From Trichomonas vaginalis G3 (lineage: Eukaryota; Parabasalia; Trichomonadida; Trichomonadidae): DNA of 64,000 bases. The stretch is taken from positions 14,278,522-14,342,521 of the forward strand of contig NC_067204.1 of NCBI RefSeq assembly GCF_026262505.1, written 5' to 3'. Both the position numbers and the translations under genes were made by a program. Below the pieces are notes generated by a model, which had not been told where the DNA came from, made no database searches, and saw nothing but the letters and a program-made list of their open reading frames with translations. Positions 38,507 through 48,099 of the stretch are shown piece after piece. The first letter of the stretch is position 1. Every line of letters begins with the position of its first letter.

Positions 38507-40168
38507 TTATTTGTCTGGAATTAACGATTCAAGGAAGTCAAGACTCTTCTGATCGGTTTGCAAACACCATTCAGGAATAGGAGACACAATTGAAGCGGTA
38601 AATCCAAGTTTAATTGCTTCTTGGGCTGCTTTTTCGTCTTGAGGGTTATCTGCGTAGACTCCTGATATAGTTGTACATACCTTTGCGTTCTGTTCGCCTC
38701 TTACATCAGGTGCCATCGATATCATTCGTGGAGGTAACGAACAAAGTGTCATTTGGCTAATTAATTTAAGGTGAGGCTGTTCACTGGACAGTCCGTAGTA
38801 CTTCAATGAACAGCATGTAGACGTAAGAAGTGGAATTGCTGGCGAATCATCAGGTAATGACCCAATATAATTTGCAATAACTCTAAACAAAGCAGCAATG
38901 ACATCATGCGATGGATTTGATAATGTCCTCGTTATCCATAACCATAATAACGCATTTGTGTCAACAGACGACAAAATGGTCGGTATGTCTGACGATAACT
39001 TCACTTTTCTATTGAAAATTTTGAGAACCGCTTGGTAATTTTGGGATTTCTCTTTGTATGTTATGAATTTTGCGGTTACTTGTAGGACAATTTCATCGCC
39101 ACCGTTTGGATGGATGTCTAATACGAATGGCTGTCTCCTTAAACTGATGGAATGGGCATTAAATACTCCGCGATTTTCGAATTGGAATGGGAAAGGGTTC
39201 AATTTCCACTCTGCCTTGCCGCTGCTTATTCTGGATCCCATAAGTAGTTGGAAAGAAGGCCTTTCGCGTGTAGCAAATGCAAGCATACTGAGGAAAGTAT
39301 CAGCATTAAAGAATAATAACCTTCCTGGTAATTGTTTTGCAGAAGAAACACTGTCCTGATTGAATATAGGTGTAAGAATATCGATTGTTATCAATGACAT
39401 GTAGATATCTTTGAAGGCACTGTCGAGATAAGTTGTTTCTGGCGTAATTCCAATAAAATGTATTGGATTGTATGGTAAATATTCGGAAAGTTTGTAAGCA
39501 CATGATGCCAATTGTGAGAAATGTGGGCGTGGACATGTAGAAAGCTTTTCAATCGATGAAATTATTGAATTTACTTGGGATGAGTGGAAAATGAATGGAG
39601 TAATATCTTCTGGGAATGATTGGAAGTTTACTAATGGTGCTGGTGCATCAACAACTTTGTCTCCTTCTTTGTAAGTACAGATTGGTCCAAAATCACCTTT
39701 TTTGTAGTAAGAAATGTGAGGACAAAGAATCGAGAGCTCAGTAACTTGAACGCCGAAGATGATTATGAAGTTTGTATCTTTGAAAGCCTTTAAGAAAGCG
39801 ATAATTCCTGATCTCATGACTTTAAGATCAACATCATGGAAACCAAGATCTAAGTATAAACAAACAATCGGAATTCCGACATGTTCATCGACTTTAACTT
39901 CGATATCTTCAGAATGTGGAAGGAAGTCTTCAATTTTTTCGTTATTCTTAGTTCCACAGAGTGCACATGTCCATGATGATTCATCTCTTTTGCAAAAATT
40001 CGAAATATAGCCATTGCATTTGCGGCAACGAGGAATTTGTTCATAAGTCAAATCAATCGTTGGAATATTTGTATTTTCTGCTGGTGAAATGATTGCACTT
40101 ATTGGTGTTGTTAATCTTTGTCGTAATTTTTCAGTATTTGGTGCTTCAGATAAAGAGAATTGTAACAT
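38507..40168 (-). CDS. Sec23/Sec24-family COPII-like protein, short form
   Basis: 553 residues. A zinc finger with C48, C51, C68 and C71 (IPRCRKCNGYI, then WTCALCGTKN) is followed by a vWA-like trunk domain from about residue 95 (GIPIVCLYLDLGFHDVDL, then a long alpha/beta stretch to about 290), a beta-sandwich with FVLDIHPNGGDEIVLQVTA, and helical segments to about 500. COPII coat subunits of this family bind cargo or Sar1 at ER exit sites. It is 200 or more residues shorter than standard Sec23 or Sec24, and I see no gelsolin-like C-terminal domain, so it may be a divergent paralogue. The ATG follows TCATTTC, an initiator match, almost directly. Confidence 0.82.
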   Translation of the reverse strand: MLQFSLSEAPNTEKLRQRLTTPISAIISPAENTNIPTIDLTYEQIPRCRKCNGYISNFCKRDESSWTCALCGTKNNEKIEDFLPHSEDIEVKVDEHVGIPIVCLYLDLGFHDVDLKVMRSGIIAFLKAFKDTNFIIIFGVQVTELSILCPHISYYKKGDFGPICTYKEGDKVVDAPAPLVNFQSFPEDITPFIFHSSQVNSIISSIEKLSTCPRPHFSQLASCAYKLSEYLPYNPIHFIGITPETTYLDSAFKDIYMSLITIDILTPIFNQDSVSSAKQLPGRLLFFNADTFLSMLAFATRERPSFQLLMGSRISSGKAEWKLNPFPFQFENRGVFNAHSISLRRQPFVLDIHPNGGDEIVLQVTAKFITYKEKSQNYQAVLKIFNRKVKLSSDIPTILSSVDTNALLWLWITRTLSNPSHDVIAALFRVIANYIGSLPDDSPAIPLLTSTCCSLKYYGLSSEQPHLKLISQMTLCSLPPRMISMAPDVRGEQNAKVCTTISGVYADNPQDEKAAQEAIKLGFTASIVSPIPEWCLQTDQKSLDFLESLIPDK

Positions 40169-40395
40169 GAAATGAAAATATTATTTTTACTTGTCAAATT
40201 TGTTTTTTTGACAATGTCAAAAATCCATTTCCTTGATAGTTTCATATGCAAACAGATCATTTTAAGTATAACTCATACACCTACACAATAAAACAGGTCT
40301 TAAGGACTTATAGTTAGTTACTAACATAAAAGAAAATCAATTTTTTAAATATAATTTACAAAAAAATAGTTAATCATACAAAAACATATAATCAA

Positions 40396-41475
40396 TTAGG
40401 CCAAGCTCTTGATCTGGCGCATCACTTCATTAAAGCCTTCAATTAATTTTCGATTTTCTTCTTCCAATCTTTCAACTTCTTCTGTTAGAAGTGTAATTTC
40501 AGCATTGAGCTGATGTTCTGTCTGGTAGGCTTCATCAGCAATGATTTCCATTGATGGTTTTCTTGTAATTAAAAATCTTCCATGCCTCTCTGGTTTCTGA
40601 GCATGATCTACTTGAACTTCAGGTGTATGTGAGAAGTGGAGGAAAGATGCGAGCTGGTTCGGCTCTATATTTTGTAAAAATTTGTGTTGTAATAATTCGT
40701 CAGCCGAAAGCCTTGTAACGGGGTTCTTATCTAAGCATCCAGCAATAAACTCTTTGAACTCAGGAGAGAAATCATCATTCAAAGATGGAGAATCATTATT
40801 CATGATTTTAACAACGGCTTCCATAACTTTTATTCCTTCGTATGGATGGTGTCCATTAGCAAGATTAAGCATCAGTAGTCCAAAACTCCAAATATCACTC
40901 TTGGATGAATATGTGCCATTATTTAAAATTTCAGGAGCAAGGTAAATCACATCGTTATTCATTGAAATCAACGATTGTCTGATTTTGCCTGTCTGTACGA
41001 TTGACGTTGAGATGTTAAAATCGGAAAGTTTGATTTCGCCTTTATGATTGAAAAGTACATTTGATGCCTTTAAGTTGCAATGATTTCTGTTATTAGAATG
41101 AAAGTAACTAAGACTCTTTAGGACATTATGAGCTATTGCCGCACATAACTTTTCGTTTTTGCAGCCATTCGGGAAGCTCTTATTGATTAAGTCGATGAGA
41201 GATCCAGCATCCATAAATTCCTGGATGATCCACATATACTCTCCATCAATAAAAGATCCGTAGTACTCCAAAATGTATGGACAATTGTTTTTGTTCCATG
41301 TGGCAAGTACAGCTTGAAGACTTCTTGTGTTAAAAGGAAATTCTATCAAATTAATTTTTTTAACACAAACTCTTTGGCTATTTTCGGTACAAAGAGCTTC
41401 GTATACGTTTGAATGAGGGCCAAAACCGACTTCATTTATTAATTTATACTTTTCTTTCTCTAATGGGAATGTCAT
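40396..41475 (-). CDS. MEK/STE-like pseudokinase with a C-terminal coiled coil
   Basis: 359 residues. The fold is a protein kinase: glycine loop EVGFGPHSNVYEA, the ATP-site lysine K39 in VCVKKI, an APE motif (YLAPEIL) and SDIWSFGLLMLNLA. Two key sites differ. The catalytic loop reads HCNLKASN instead of HRDLKxxN (the Asp is Asn134, codon AAC at 41,074-41,076), and the magnesium motif reads DFN (152-154) instead of DFG. Loss of the catalytic Asp predicts no phosphotransfer, though ATP binding is possible. The style (SYFHSNNRN, FNHKGEIKLSD) is that of MAP kinase kinases. The last 45 residues are a coiled coil (EEVERLEEENRKLIE). A scaffold role is likely. A TCACTTT initiator lies about 20 bases upstream. 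Confidence 0.85.
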   Translation of the reverse strand: MTFPLEKEKYKLINEVGFGPHSNVYEALCTENSQRVCVKKINLIEFPFNTRSLQAVLATWNKNNCPYILEYYGSFIDGEYMWIIQEFMDAGSLIDLINKSFPNGCKNEKLCAAIAHNVLKSLSYFHSNNRNHCNLKASNVLFNHKGEIKLSDFNISTSIVQTGKIRQSLISMNNDVIYLAPEILNNGTYSSKSDIWSFGLLMLNLANGHHPYEGIKVMEAVVKIMNNDSPSLNDDFSPEFKEFIAGCLDKNPVTRLSADELLQHKFLQNIEPNQLASFLHFSHTPEVQVDHAQKPERHGRFLITRKPSMEIIADEAYQTEHQLNAEITLLTEEVERLEEENRKLIEGFNEVMRQIKSLA

Positions 41476-42018
41476 TATAAAATATTAATAAAAGTGACAA
41501 TTAACAGTAAACAAAATCAATCAATTGACCATTTCAAAACAATAGGATACATTGAAAAGCAGTATTCGTCATGTATGAGAACTTACCGGTAACGTGGTTC
41601 ATACTTAAAGATCACTTTTATAATAAAAATACAATAATTTGAACAAATCTTTGAACAAAGCCGTAAAATTATTCATTATTTTAGCTATACGTGCCTTAGC
41701 AATGTGAGATATGTAATCGTTGATCTTGAAAAACGGGTATTTCTTTAAGAGTTAGATCAACCCTTTCAAAGATACTATCAAATTTGAATAGTTTACGTCA
41801 ATTTTTCTCTCAATGGGTTGAAATCAATTATTCTAGTTATCAAATCTCCAATATACTATAATAAATCTAAACAGTATATCACATGAATTCATATGGGCGA
41901 TTCATGTTTGATTTATAACCTCAATATATTTGAAAATTTCAAAATTCTGATTTTTAACATTGTTTATCATTTAAATATAAAAACATACACGTAAATATTA
42001 TAATAACAATACAAACAT
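41476..42018. other. Intergenic, AT-rich
   Basis: No gene or repeat recognised. It carries the promoter of the pseudokinase gene near 41,491-41,497. Confidence 0.5.
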
Positions 42019-43383
42019 TTATTCTTCTTCTTCACCAATAATAATTTCTTTAATTTTTCCTAAAATAGCATAAATTTGGTCATCCGAGTCATCAACAGAA
42101 TCTAGCATATCAGGGCCATTATTTCTATTGAACTCTTCGACAACTTTTGCAAACAAATCTGGTTGATCTTTTACAGCAATGAAATAAAGAAGTGCTGTGA
42201 GAACAGACTTCGTAATTTCATCATCATCAACAGCCACAGAACTAATTAGAACTTCCATGATCCCGTGATTAAAAAGAATCTCATAAATCGAAGCTTCAGT
42301 GTTCAAAATAAGATTGGATACTGCAATAGCTGTTATTCTCTTATGCATAAAACTCTTATCGCAATATGATCTCAAAAGTTCAATCACGTTGTTGTCAATC
42401 AAATAAGAAATACAATGCAAATTTGAACACATGACTTGTACAAGTTCTAGAGCAGATTGAGAGAGTTCTTTCTCAGAATGATCAATAATCTCGGCTATTC
42501 GCTCTAAATCAATGAATAAATCACAATCTGGATGAACAAATAATTTTGTTAGAATAATTATTGATGATTTTTTGATTTCTGGATTGAGATTCTCAAGAAG
42601 ATCAGTAACAAACTCAAATATGCATTCATTTGCACCAATTGTTGGTAATAGATCCGGATATTCTGATAAAATTTCAATTAAATGTAATTTTTTCTTAAAT
42701 TCAATCTGAATCGAAAAAATATTCTCTAAAAATTTGATGACATCGTCAATTTCAAATAATTGTGCGTTTTTTGAAAAAATGTAAAATATTATGTCCAAAA
42801 TTTTGTTTTGCTGACCAACTGATAGCCTATTATATGCTAATACTTCATGTATTGTCTGTATTGGTATTGATTCAACAAACTGTTGTAAATATTTTTCATC
42901 AAATTTGAAACATTCGACTATTAGTGAAGAAACTAGAATGAATAGTTCCACATCACGCAATTGAATAATTGTGATATAATCAGTAAAGAAATCTTGTGTT
43001 AAAAAGGATTCTAAAAATTCTCGATTTTTTTGAATAATAAAACTATTAATAAATCGCAGGATTATACTTCTCAATCTATTTGGATCTTCCGTATAGAGAG
43101 AATCTGCATGGTTTAAAACATCGGAAATAATATTTGGTATTTCATGATGAAAAAATAATGTTGAATCACACATTTGAAAGCATTGACTATTTGATGTAAA
43201 TAAAACAATATTTTGCTGAAATAGGTCCATATTTCCTTCTTTATATGCAAGGTTAATTAAATCAAAGTTTTGTACATTATCTCCACGTATCAAAGATTCA
43301 TTTTCATCACCACATGGCAGATCTGAAGCAATATTATGCAATGATTCATTGAGAATATTCTCTTCTTTGTACTCATCTCCCAT
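42019..43383 (-). CDS. ARM/HEAT-like helical-repeat protein, 454 residues
   Basis: An acidic N-terminus (GDEYKEENILNESLHNIA) precedes about eight to nine irregular helical pairs of the armadillo type, for example NPEIKKSSIIILTKLF, SQSALELVQVMCSNL and HKRITAIAVSNLILN. It ends in an acidic stretch (DSVDDSDDQIYAILG, then GEEEE). There is no signal or membrane segment. Such solenoids bind other proteins; this one is not close enough to importin-alpha, catenin or SMEK-type proteins for me to name it. It is divergent from the small gene at 43,614, with about 230 bp between the starts. Confidence 0.7.
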   Translation of the reverse strand: MGDEYKEENILNESLHNIASDLPCGDENESLIRGDNVQNFDLINLAYKEGNMDLFQQNIVLFTSNSQCFQMCDSTLFFHHEIPNIISDVLNHADSLYTEDPNRLRSIILRFINSFIIQKNREFLESFLTQDFFTDYITIIQLRDVELFILVSSLIVECFKFDEKYLQQFVESIPIQTIHEVLAYNRLSVGQQNKILDIIFYIFSKNAQLFEIDDVIKFLENIFSIQIEFKKKLHLIEILSEYPDLLPTIGANECIFEFVTDLLENLNPEIKKSSIIILTKLFVHPDCDLFIDLERIAEIIDHSEKELSQSALELVQVMCSNLHCISYLIDNNVIELLRSYCDKSFMHKRITAIAVSNLILNTEASIYEILFNHGIMEVLISSVAVDDDEITKSVLTALLYFIAVKDQPDLFAKVVEEFNRNNGPDMLDSVDDSDDQIYAILGKIKEIIIGEEEE

Positions 43384-43613
43384 TCAATAAATTTTTTTGA
43401 TAAAATTTCGGTAAATTTTGAGACTGACAATACATATCATTCATAAAAGAGTTTGAATTTGAAAATTTTACGGCGATTGGCTTAGATTTCAACGAAAATT
43501 TTCGGAAATTTCAAGCTAAGGATTGTTTTTTTCAATGAATTCAAGCATACACGCAGTAAGTTTTGATTGATATAATTTCGGTTTAAATATTTTTTTTAAT
43601 TGTTTTCAGCGAA

Positions 43614-43988
43614 ATGTTTTTCTTTATATTCTTCATTACACTTTCAGAGCAAGGAGAAAGAATTATAGAAGAAGTTGGAAAAGGTGCTACAGAATTCATT
43701 GAGGAAGTTAAAGAAATATCAAAATCTACATATGCGTTTATTGACAAACACGCCGATCCTAAATCATGGAAAGAGTACATCATGAACCTTCACGTAGTTC
43801 AGATACTCATCAAATTAGTTAACGAACTTGTAAATTATATCGCTCAATTTCTTAAATTTATATTAGATCAGTTACCTTATGCGAGGTTCCAAAGTTCATT
43901 ACAAGACATTTATAAAAAGAACGCAAAACTTAGAAAAGAAAATGAAGAACATATACAAGAAACTATGAAGAAATACAACGATCTTTAG
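43614..43988 (+). CDS. Small helical protein with an N-terminal hydrophobic segment
   Basis: 124 residues. The first 11 residues are strongly hydrophobic (MFFFIFFITLS) like a signal peptide or anchor. The rest is amphipathic helix (EEVGKGATEFIEEVKEIS, VVQILIKLVNELVNYIAQF) ending in a charged KKNAKLRKENEEHIQE tail. I recognise no family. Codon use and the clear start support a gene. It might be secreted or bound to an inner membrane, but the sequence does not decide. Confidence 0.55.
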   Translation: MFFFIFFITLSEQGERIIEEVGKGATEFIEEVKEISKSTYAFIDKHADPKSWKEYIMNLHVVQILIKLVNELVNYIAQFLKFILDQLPYARFQSSLQDIYKKNAKLRKENEEHIQETMKKYNDL

Positions 43989-44400
43989 TTCTTTTCTATG
44001 AAGAAACTAGAGATTTCAGCCTTTCTATCATAAAAAAGCGAAATTAAAATGAGATATATGTTCCTCTTTTAAGATCAAACCATATGAATGAGGAAACCTA
44101 GTCAGTCCTTTACACATTGTTATCTAACTACCTTTATTATGTATTTCTTAAACAATTTTATTTTGATAATTTTTTTTTTAATTTCTAGTTAAAATCATGT
44201 ATAATAATAGACTTTAAGGTATAAAATGGAAAGCATATCATTATTCCCTTCAAGAAAGCAACTCCAATTGATTTAAGGATATATTCTGCTCAAATTTTGA
44301 TATTCAATAAAAACAAACCATAATTTTAAGTTATTTGATCGAGTACATATAAGATATGTATTAAACACAATTTAATTGACACAAAAAATATACTAAATTT
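43989..44400. other. Intergenic between convergent genes
   Basis: AT-rich, with nothing recognised. Confidence 0.5.
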
Positions 44401-45111
44401 TTATTTTCTAAGATGAACTTGATTTTGCCGTAATCTCAATGAGATCGGCATTATTTCGCTATGTCTTCTTATAGCATTTAAGTTAGATCCGCCAAATTGG
44501 GTGTCAACTCCAATGCTAGTTCTTCTACGGTTAGTGTTGATTCCAGCGCTAACTAGTTCTATAGATTTTTGTAATTCTATGTTTTCTTTCGTTTCTTGTT
44601 CAATTTTTTGATCGATTTTCTTTGCTTCGTCATTCATCGATTCCTGATGATTTTTGAAGTACTTTGTCAGAGATTCAGTAGTTTCTTTAATAACTTCATC
44701 TGTTAAAGCGTTTTCTGACATCAGTTTTTGGCATTTTTGAACGAGTTGGTTAATAGAATCTAAAATTGTTTCACGTTGTATCCTGGAAAACTTTTCCATA
44801 TCTTGCGAATATTCGCTTAATATGTTTCTTTCTCGTTTAATAACTGAAAGATTCTTTGATAAGATTGCGTCGTTTGTTTTTTCTTCATGTTTTGCTCTTA
44901 ATTGCAAAATATGATTTTCACATTTCAAACGAACGAGTCTTTTATTGATTTCATTGAGCTCTCCCTCTTCTATCTTTTCTCTTTCTCTTTCTTTTGTTTC
45001 AACTTCCTGCTGTAGATGGAAAAGCTCAGAGCGCATTCTTTCAGTGAGCTCTTTCTCTTGATTATAGAGCTCGATTAATGAGGAGTCACCATAATCTTCG
45101 AGAGAATCCAT
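44401..45111 (-). CDS. Coiled-coil protein, 236 residues
   Basis: Nearly continuous heptad-rich helix from about residue 10 to 190 (MRSELFHLQQEVETKERE, IEEGELNEINKRLVRL, IDQKIEQETKENIELQKSI). The basic C-terminal 45 residues are richer in Arg and Ser (NRRRTSIGVDTQ, then LRLRQNQVHLRK). There are no membrane or signal segments. It may be a cytoskeletal or basal-body protein; the family is not recognised. A TGACTGAAAAGTG leader precedes the ATG. Confidence 0.7.
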   Translation of the reverse strand: MDSLEDYGDSSLIELYNQEKELTERMRSELFHLQQEVETKEREREKIEEGELNEINKRLVRLKCENHILQLRAKHEEKTNDAILSKNLSVIKRERNILSEYSQDMEKFSRIQRETILDSINQLVQKCQKLMSENALTDEVIKETTESLTKYFKNHQESMNDEAKKIDQKIEQETKENIELQKSIELVSAGINTNRRRTSIGVDTQFGGSNLNAIRRHSEIMPISLRLRQNQVHLRK

Positions 45112-45764
45112 CCTGGCACTTTTCAGTCACTTTTTCTACCAAGAAAATGTTACATTTGCTATTCAACTCCATAAAAATCACCTAAATTCATATGGATTGA
45201 GTTTTATGCAATATTGTTGCTGTTCTCCACTTTCCTTCCAAAGATTACAAATTTCATATCTTTTCGCTGATGATCTGATTATATTTATTTCATTCTTTGC
45301 CAATCCAGATTATCTGTATAGTCATTGAAATTGCACAGAGAGGAATACGCCATTGATTCTAGATTCTGATTTACTTATATTGATATTGAATGAAAATACT
45401 CTTGCAAGAAATACACTGCATCTCAAAATATAACATTCACATAGAAATAAATACATTAAATCAAGAGAAAAAAATAAATATAACCACATTTACTAAGCAA
45501 ATTTGATTTTTATGAGTTAGAATATATAGTATAGAATAATGTTTAGATAAAGAATGAATCTTGCTGAGTATAAGCGTAATAATTCTTAAAAATCTCAATC
45601 TCATCAGGGAAAGAATGGTCCAAAGAGCATTTTCTTGCCGGGAGATCTGTTGAACACCAGATGTTAATAGCATTGACATAAATTAATTTTGTATTAAGAA
45701 ATCTCTCTTCTTACGTTATTGACGAAATAAAAAAAGTTTGTTATTTTTTCTGGGTAAAAAAGAT
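45112..45764. other. Intergenic between divergent genes
   Basis: No gene is supported. A 72-codon minus-strand frame (45,461-45,679) has no recognisable content. Confidence 0.5.
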
Positions 45765-47396
45765 ATGAACGATTTAACAAGCCTGATTGCATCCGAGCAT
45801 TTATTTCAAGTAGAAATACAAGCCGAATCATTGCAAACATTATTCTCTGCGTTTTTTAAGAAAATGAAGTTTCAGGACTCAAGAATCGAAAAATTAGAAG
45901 AACAATTAAAAAATTGCATCCAAAAAGATGAGTATGACAATCACCAATCAGAAATTCGAGCTAGAATTAGTCAAAATGAGAACGATATCGAAGATTTAAA
46001 TAACAAAAATGATTTAATGACAAAAAATCTTGCTGAATTTGAAACAAAGCTCAAAAATATGATTGAAGAGCGCGCAAATGACATTATGATGACAACAACA
46101 AGCTCGAATGAGCAAGCATATTCAAATATAACTTCAACATTTGAGTTATTACAAAATAGCGTACAAGACTTCCTAAAGAATCAGCCAAAGGAAAACATTA
46201 CAGAGAGATTTGAAAAAATTGAAGCTAATATTACTGAATTACAAACAAAACTTGAAGAATCTAAGCAGAATGAAGAAAACTTTGTTAACAAAGAATATAT
46301 TGATGGACGTTTGAGAGATGCAGTTGATGAAATTAATAGAAATGTTGATAGACAATTCGAAAATTATAATAATAACGTTTACAATATTTTAGAAGATGAA
46401 AGCGGTAATTCAAATGATAGATCTATTGCTGCAAAACTTAGAATTGCACTTGCTCACCTCAGAACAGAATTTGAAGAGTTCAAAAATGGTTTTGGAGATA
46501 AACATAAGCATTTGATATCAAATAACGTTCAACCAGGTGCTCAATCACAATCTGAACAAGATACAGGTGATGATTTTGAGATTTATCAAAAGAATATCTC
46601 AAGAGCAATGATGGCCATTAATAATACTATGAATAACATCATAGCTGAAGGTGCTGGCTTAGGAAAAATACCTTTCTTGCAATTAGCTCAGAATGCTCCT
46701 GCTATATTTATGGATAATTTCGTTGCAATTCAGCCAGATAAAGTTGGAGACCGAAAAATTCCAAAAATTTCGGGACTTACTGCTGCTCCTTCGAAGAGAA
46801 CAACAGAGAAGATCATTATTGGCGAAGAAAAGAAGAAGACAGGATTAACTCAGGAAGATATCCAAACAATTTCCTTAAGAATCGCTTCAGAGCTCAAAAT
46901 AGAAGACGTAAAAGCTAGAATGGATGAAATTGAAAAGCAGAACATTGATGTTTTAAGTGCTTTGGATAGAAAAGTTGATCGAGAATTTGATGAGAGATTA
47001 TTCGAGAAATTCAGAGTTTATATTAATCAAATTAAGGAAACTGTCAATAATTTAAGCCAGCAAGTTGAAAATTATGCAACACGAGATGAAGTCGAAGAAG
47101 TGAAGAAGATTGCAACCGGAATTCCAGTTAAAGTCATTGATCAAGGCCCTGTCGTTAGGAAAGGTCCTGTTTGCCTCTTCTGTGGAAGGCCAAAGACTTC
47201 AATTACTGGTTCAATTTCACCAAGAACGGCCAGAAAGGTTGGAAGAGCTCCTGTTGCAGTCCCAACTCAATCAACAGATTTAGTATATGGAGAAGGTCAA
47301 GCATTTGTTAAAGGAGGAGAAACGAATTCAATTCAAAGATTTGATACAGTTCTTGCTGCAACTGGACAAGAATTAGATCAAGTTGAAGAGAAATAA
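45765..47396 (+). CDS. Long coiled-coil protein with a C-terminal CxxC motif
   Basis: 543 residues from the first ATG (MNDLTSLIASEHLFQVEI); the frame is open nine codons further upstream, but only from a TTG. Coiled coil runs over about residues 25-250 and again 370-450 (KLNNMIEER-like and VKARMDEIEKQNIDVLSAL segments). Between and after lie a less ordered part and a GPVCLFCGRPKTSITG motif near residue 470. A CxxC motif at the end of such coiled coils also occurs in DUF4795/QRICH2-type flagellar proteins, which would suit an organism with several flagella; this link is a guess. The stop is TAA. Confidence 0.7.
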   Translation: MNDLTSLIASEHLFQVEIQAESLQTLFSAFFKKMKFQDSRIEKLEEQLKNCIQKDEYDNHQSEIRARISQNENDIEDLNNKNDLMTKNLAEFETKLKNMIEERANDIMMTTTSSNEQAYSNITSTFELLQNSVQDFLKNQPKENITERFEKIEANITELQTKLEESKQNEENFVNKEYIDGRLRDAVDEINRNVDRQFENYNNNVYNILEDESGNSNDRSIAAKLRIALAHLRTEFEEFKNGFGDKHKHLISNNVQPGAQSQSEQDTGDDFEIYQKNISRAMMAINNTMNNIIAEGAGLGKIPFLQLAQNAPAIFMDNFVAIQPDKVGDRKIPKISGLTAAPSKRTTEKIIIGEEKKKTGLTQEDIQTISLRIASELKIEDVKARMDEIEKQNIDVLSALDRKVDREFDERLFEKFRVYINQIKETVNNLSQQVENYATRDEVEEVKKIATGIPVKVIDQGPVVRKGPVCLFCGRPKTSITGSISPRTARKVGRAPVAVPTQSTDLVYGEGQAFVKGGETNSIQRFDTVLAATGQELDQVEEK

Positions 47397-47567
47397 CTTA
47401 TTTTGTTAATATATTATTTGTTTAAAGAAATTCTGTTTGAACTTATTTAATTTCATATTTTTTTTTGTAGTGATTATCCATATTAATATATCTTCAAAAG
47501 CAAAACATGCTCCGTACAAGTATATGAGATGCACTTACATGAGTAAAAGTATTGGTTGTCATGTTAA

Positions 47568-47762
47568 CTAACTGATACTAATATCAGTTTGCAAGTATTT
47601 AACTGTTTCAAATCGACCTTCATGTGATACAAAAATAATTGCATTAAATCCATTAGTTTTATTGCACCAATCCTCGTCAAGGCGTAAATTGTTGGGAATG
47701 GAAAGAGTCAAAATTATGTTATTAGAAGTGAGTTTACCTTCTTTATATAACGTCCAGATCAT
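47568..47762 (-). pseudogene. Single ankyrin-repeat relic
   Basis: The 64-codon frame ends in NGFNAIIFVSHEGRFETVKYL, close to the pattern NGxTPLIFASxxGHLEVVKYL of trichomonad ankyrin genes. No further repeat is found in any frame nearby, so it is probably the remains of a lost ankyrin gene. Confidence 0.35.
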
Positions 47763-48074
47763 TTGACGCTGTGTGCTGATTGAATTAATAAAATATCAAT
47801 ATTTCATTTAGAATGGCCAAGCAATTATTAGTGTTTAAAAATGATGTTCTCTCATAAGCTTATCATATTCATATGAATAAATTGATTTTCACATATGAAC
47901 CTCAAAAAAGCTGTATTCGTACAGAGAAAATGCCTGTAAATAGCATCTGAAGCATTAGCAATGACAATTACAGTGGCAGAAAACCATACATAAAGGTAAG
48001 AATGTGTGGTCCTATCAGCAATTCAAATTTCCAAACGTGACACCATAAAACGTGACAGCTCCTGACAAAAATTT

Positions 48075-48081
48075 TCACTTT
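48075..48081 (+). promoter_or_regulatory. Initiator element of the GH77-like gene
   Basis: TCACTTT lies 25 bases before the ATG at 48,100. It is inside the longer open frame that begins at 48,052, so transcripts starting here would begin translation at 48,100. Confidence 0.5.
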
Positions 48082-48099
48082 TTTGTGGAGATTTCGAAA

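Larger units (their letters stand above)
47397..48099. other. Intergenic with an ankyrin relic
   Basis: AT-rich. The only recognisable content is one ankyrin-like unit on the minus strand (next entry) and the initiator before the GH77 gene. Confidence 0.5.

Noticed and set aside
48052-48099. Start of the GH77-like protein 16 codons further upstream
   Set aside because: It does not begin with ATG, and the initiator TCACTTT lies inside it, so the ATG at 48,100 is preferred.
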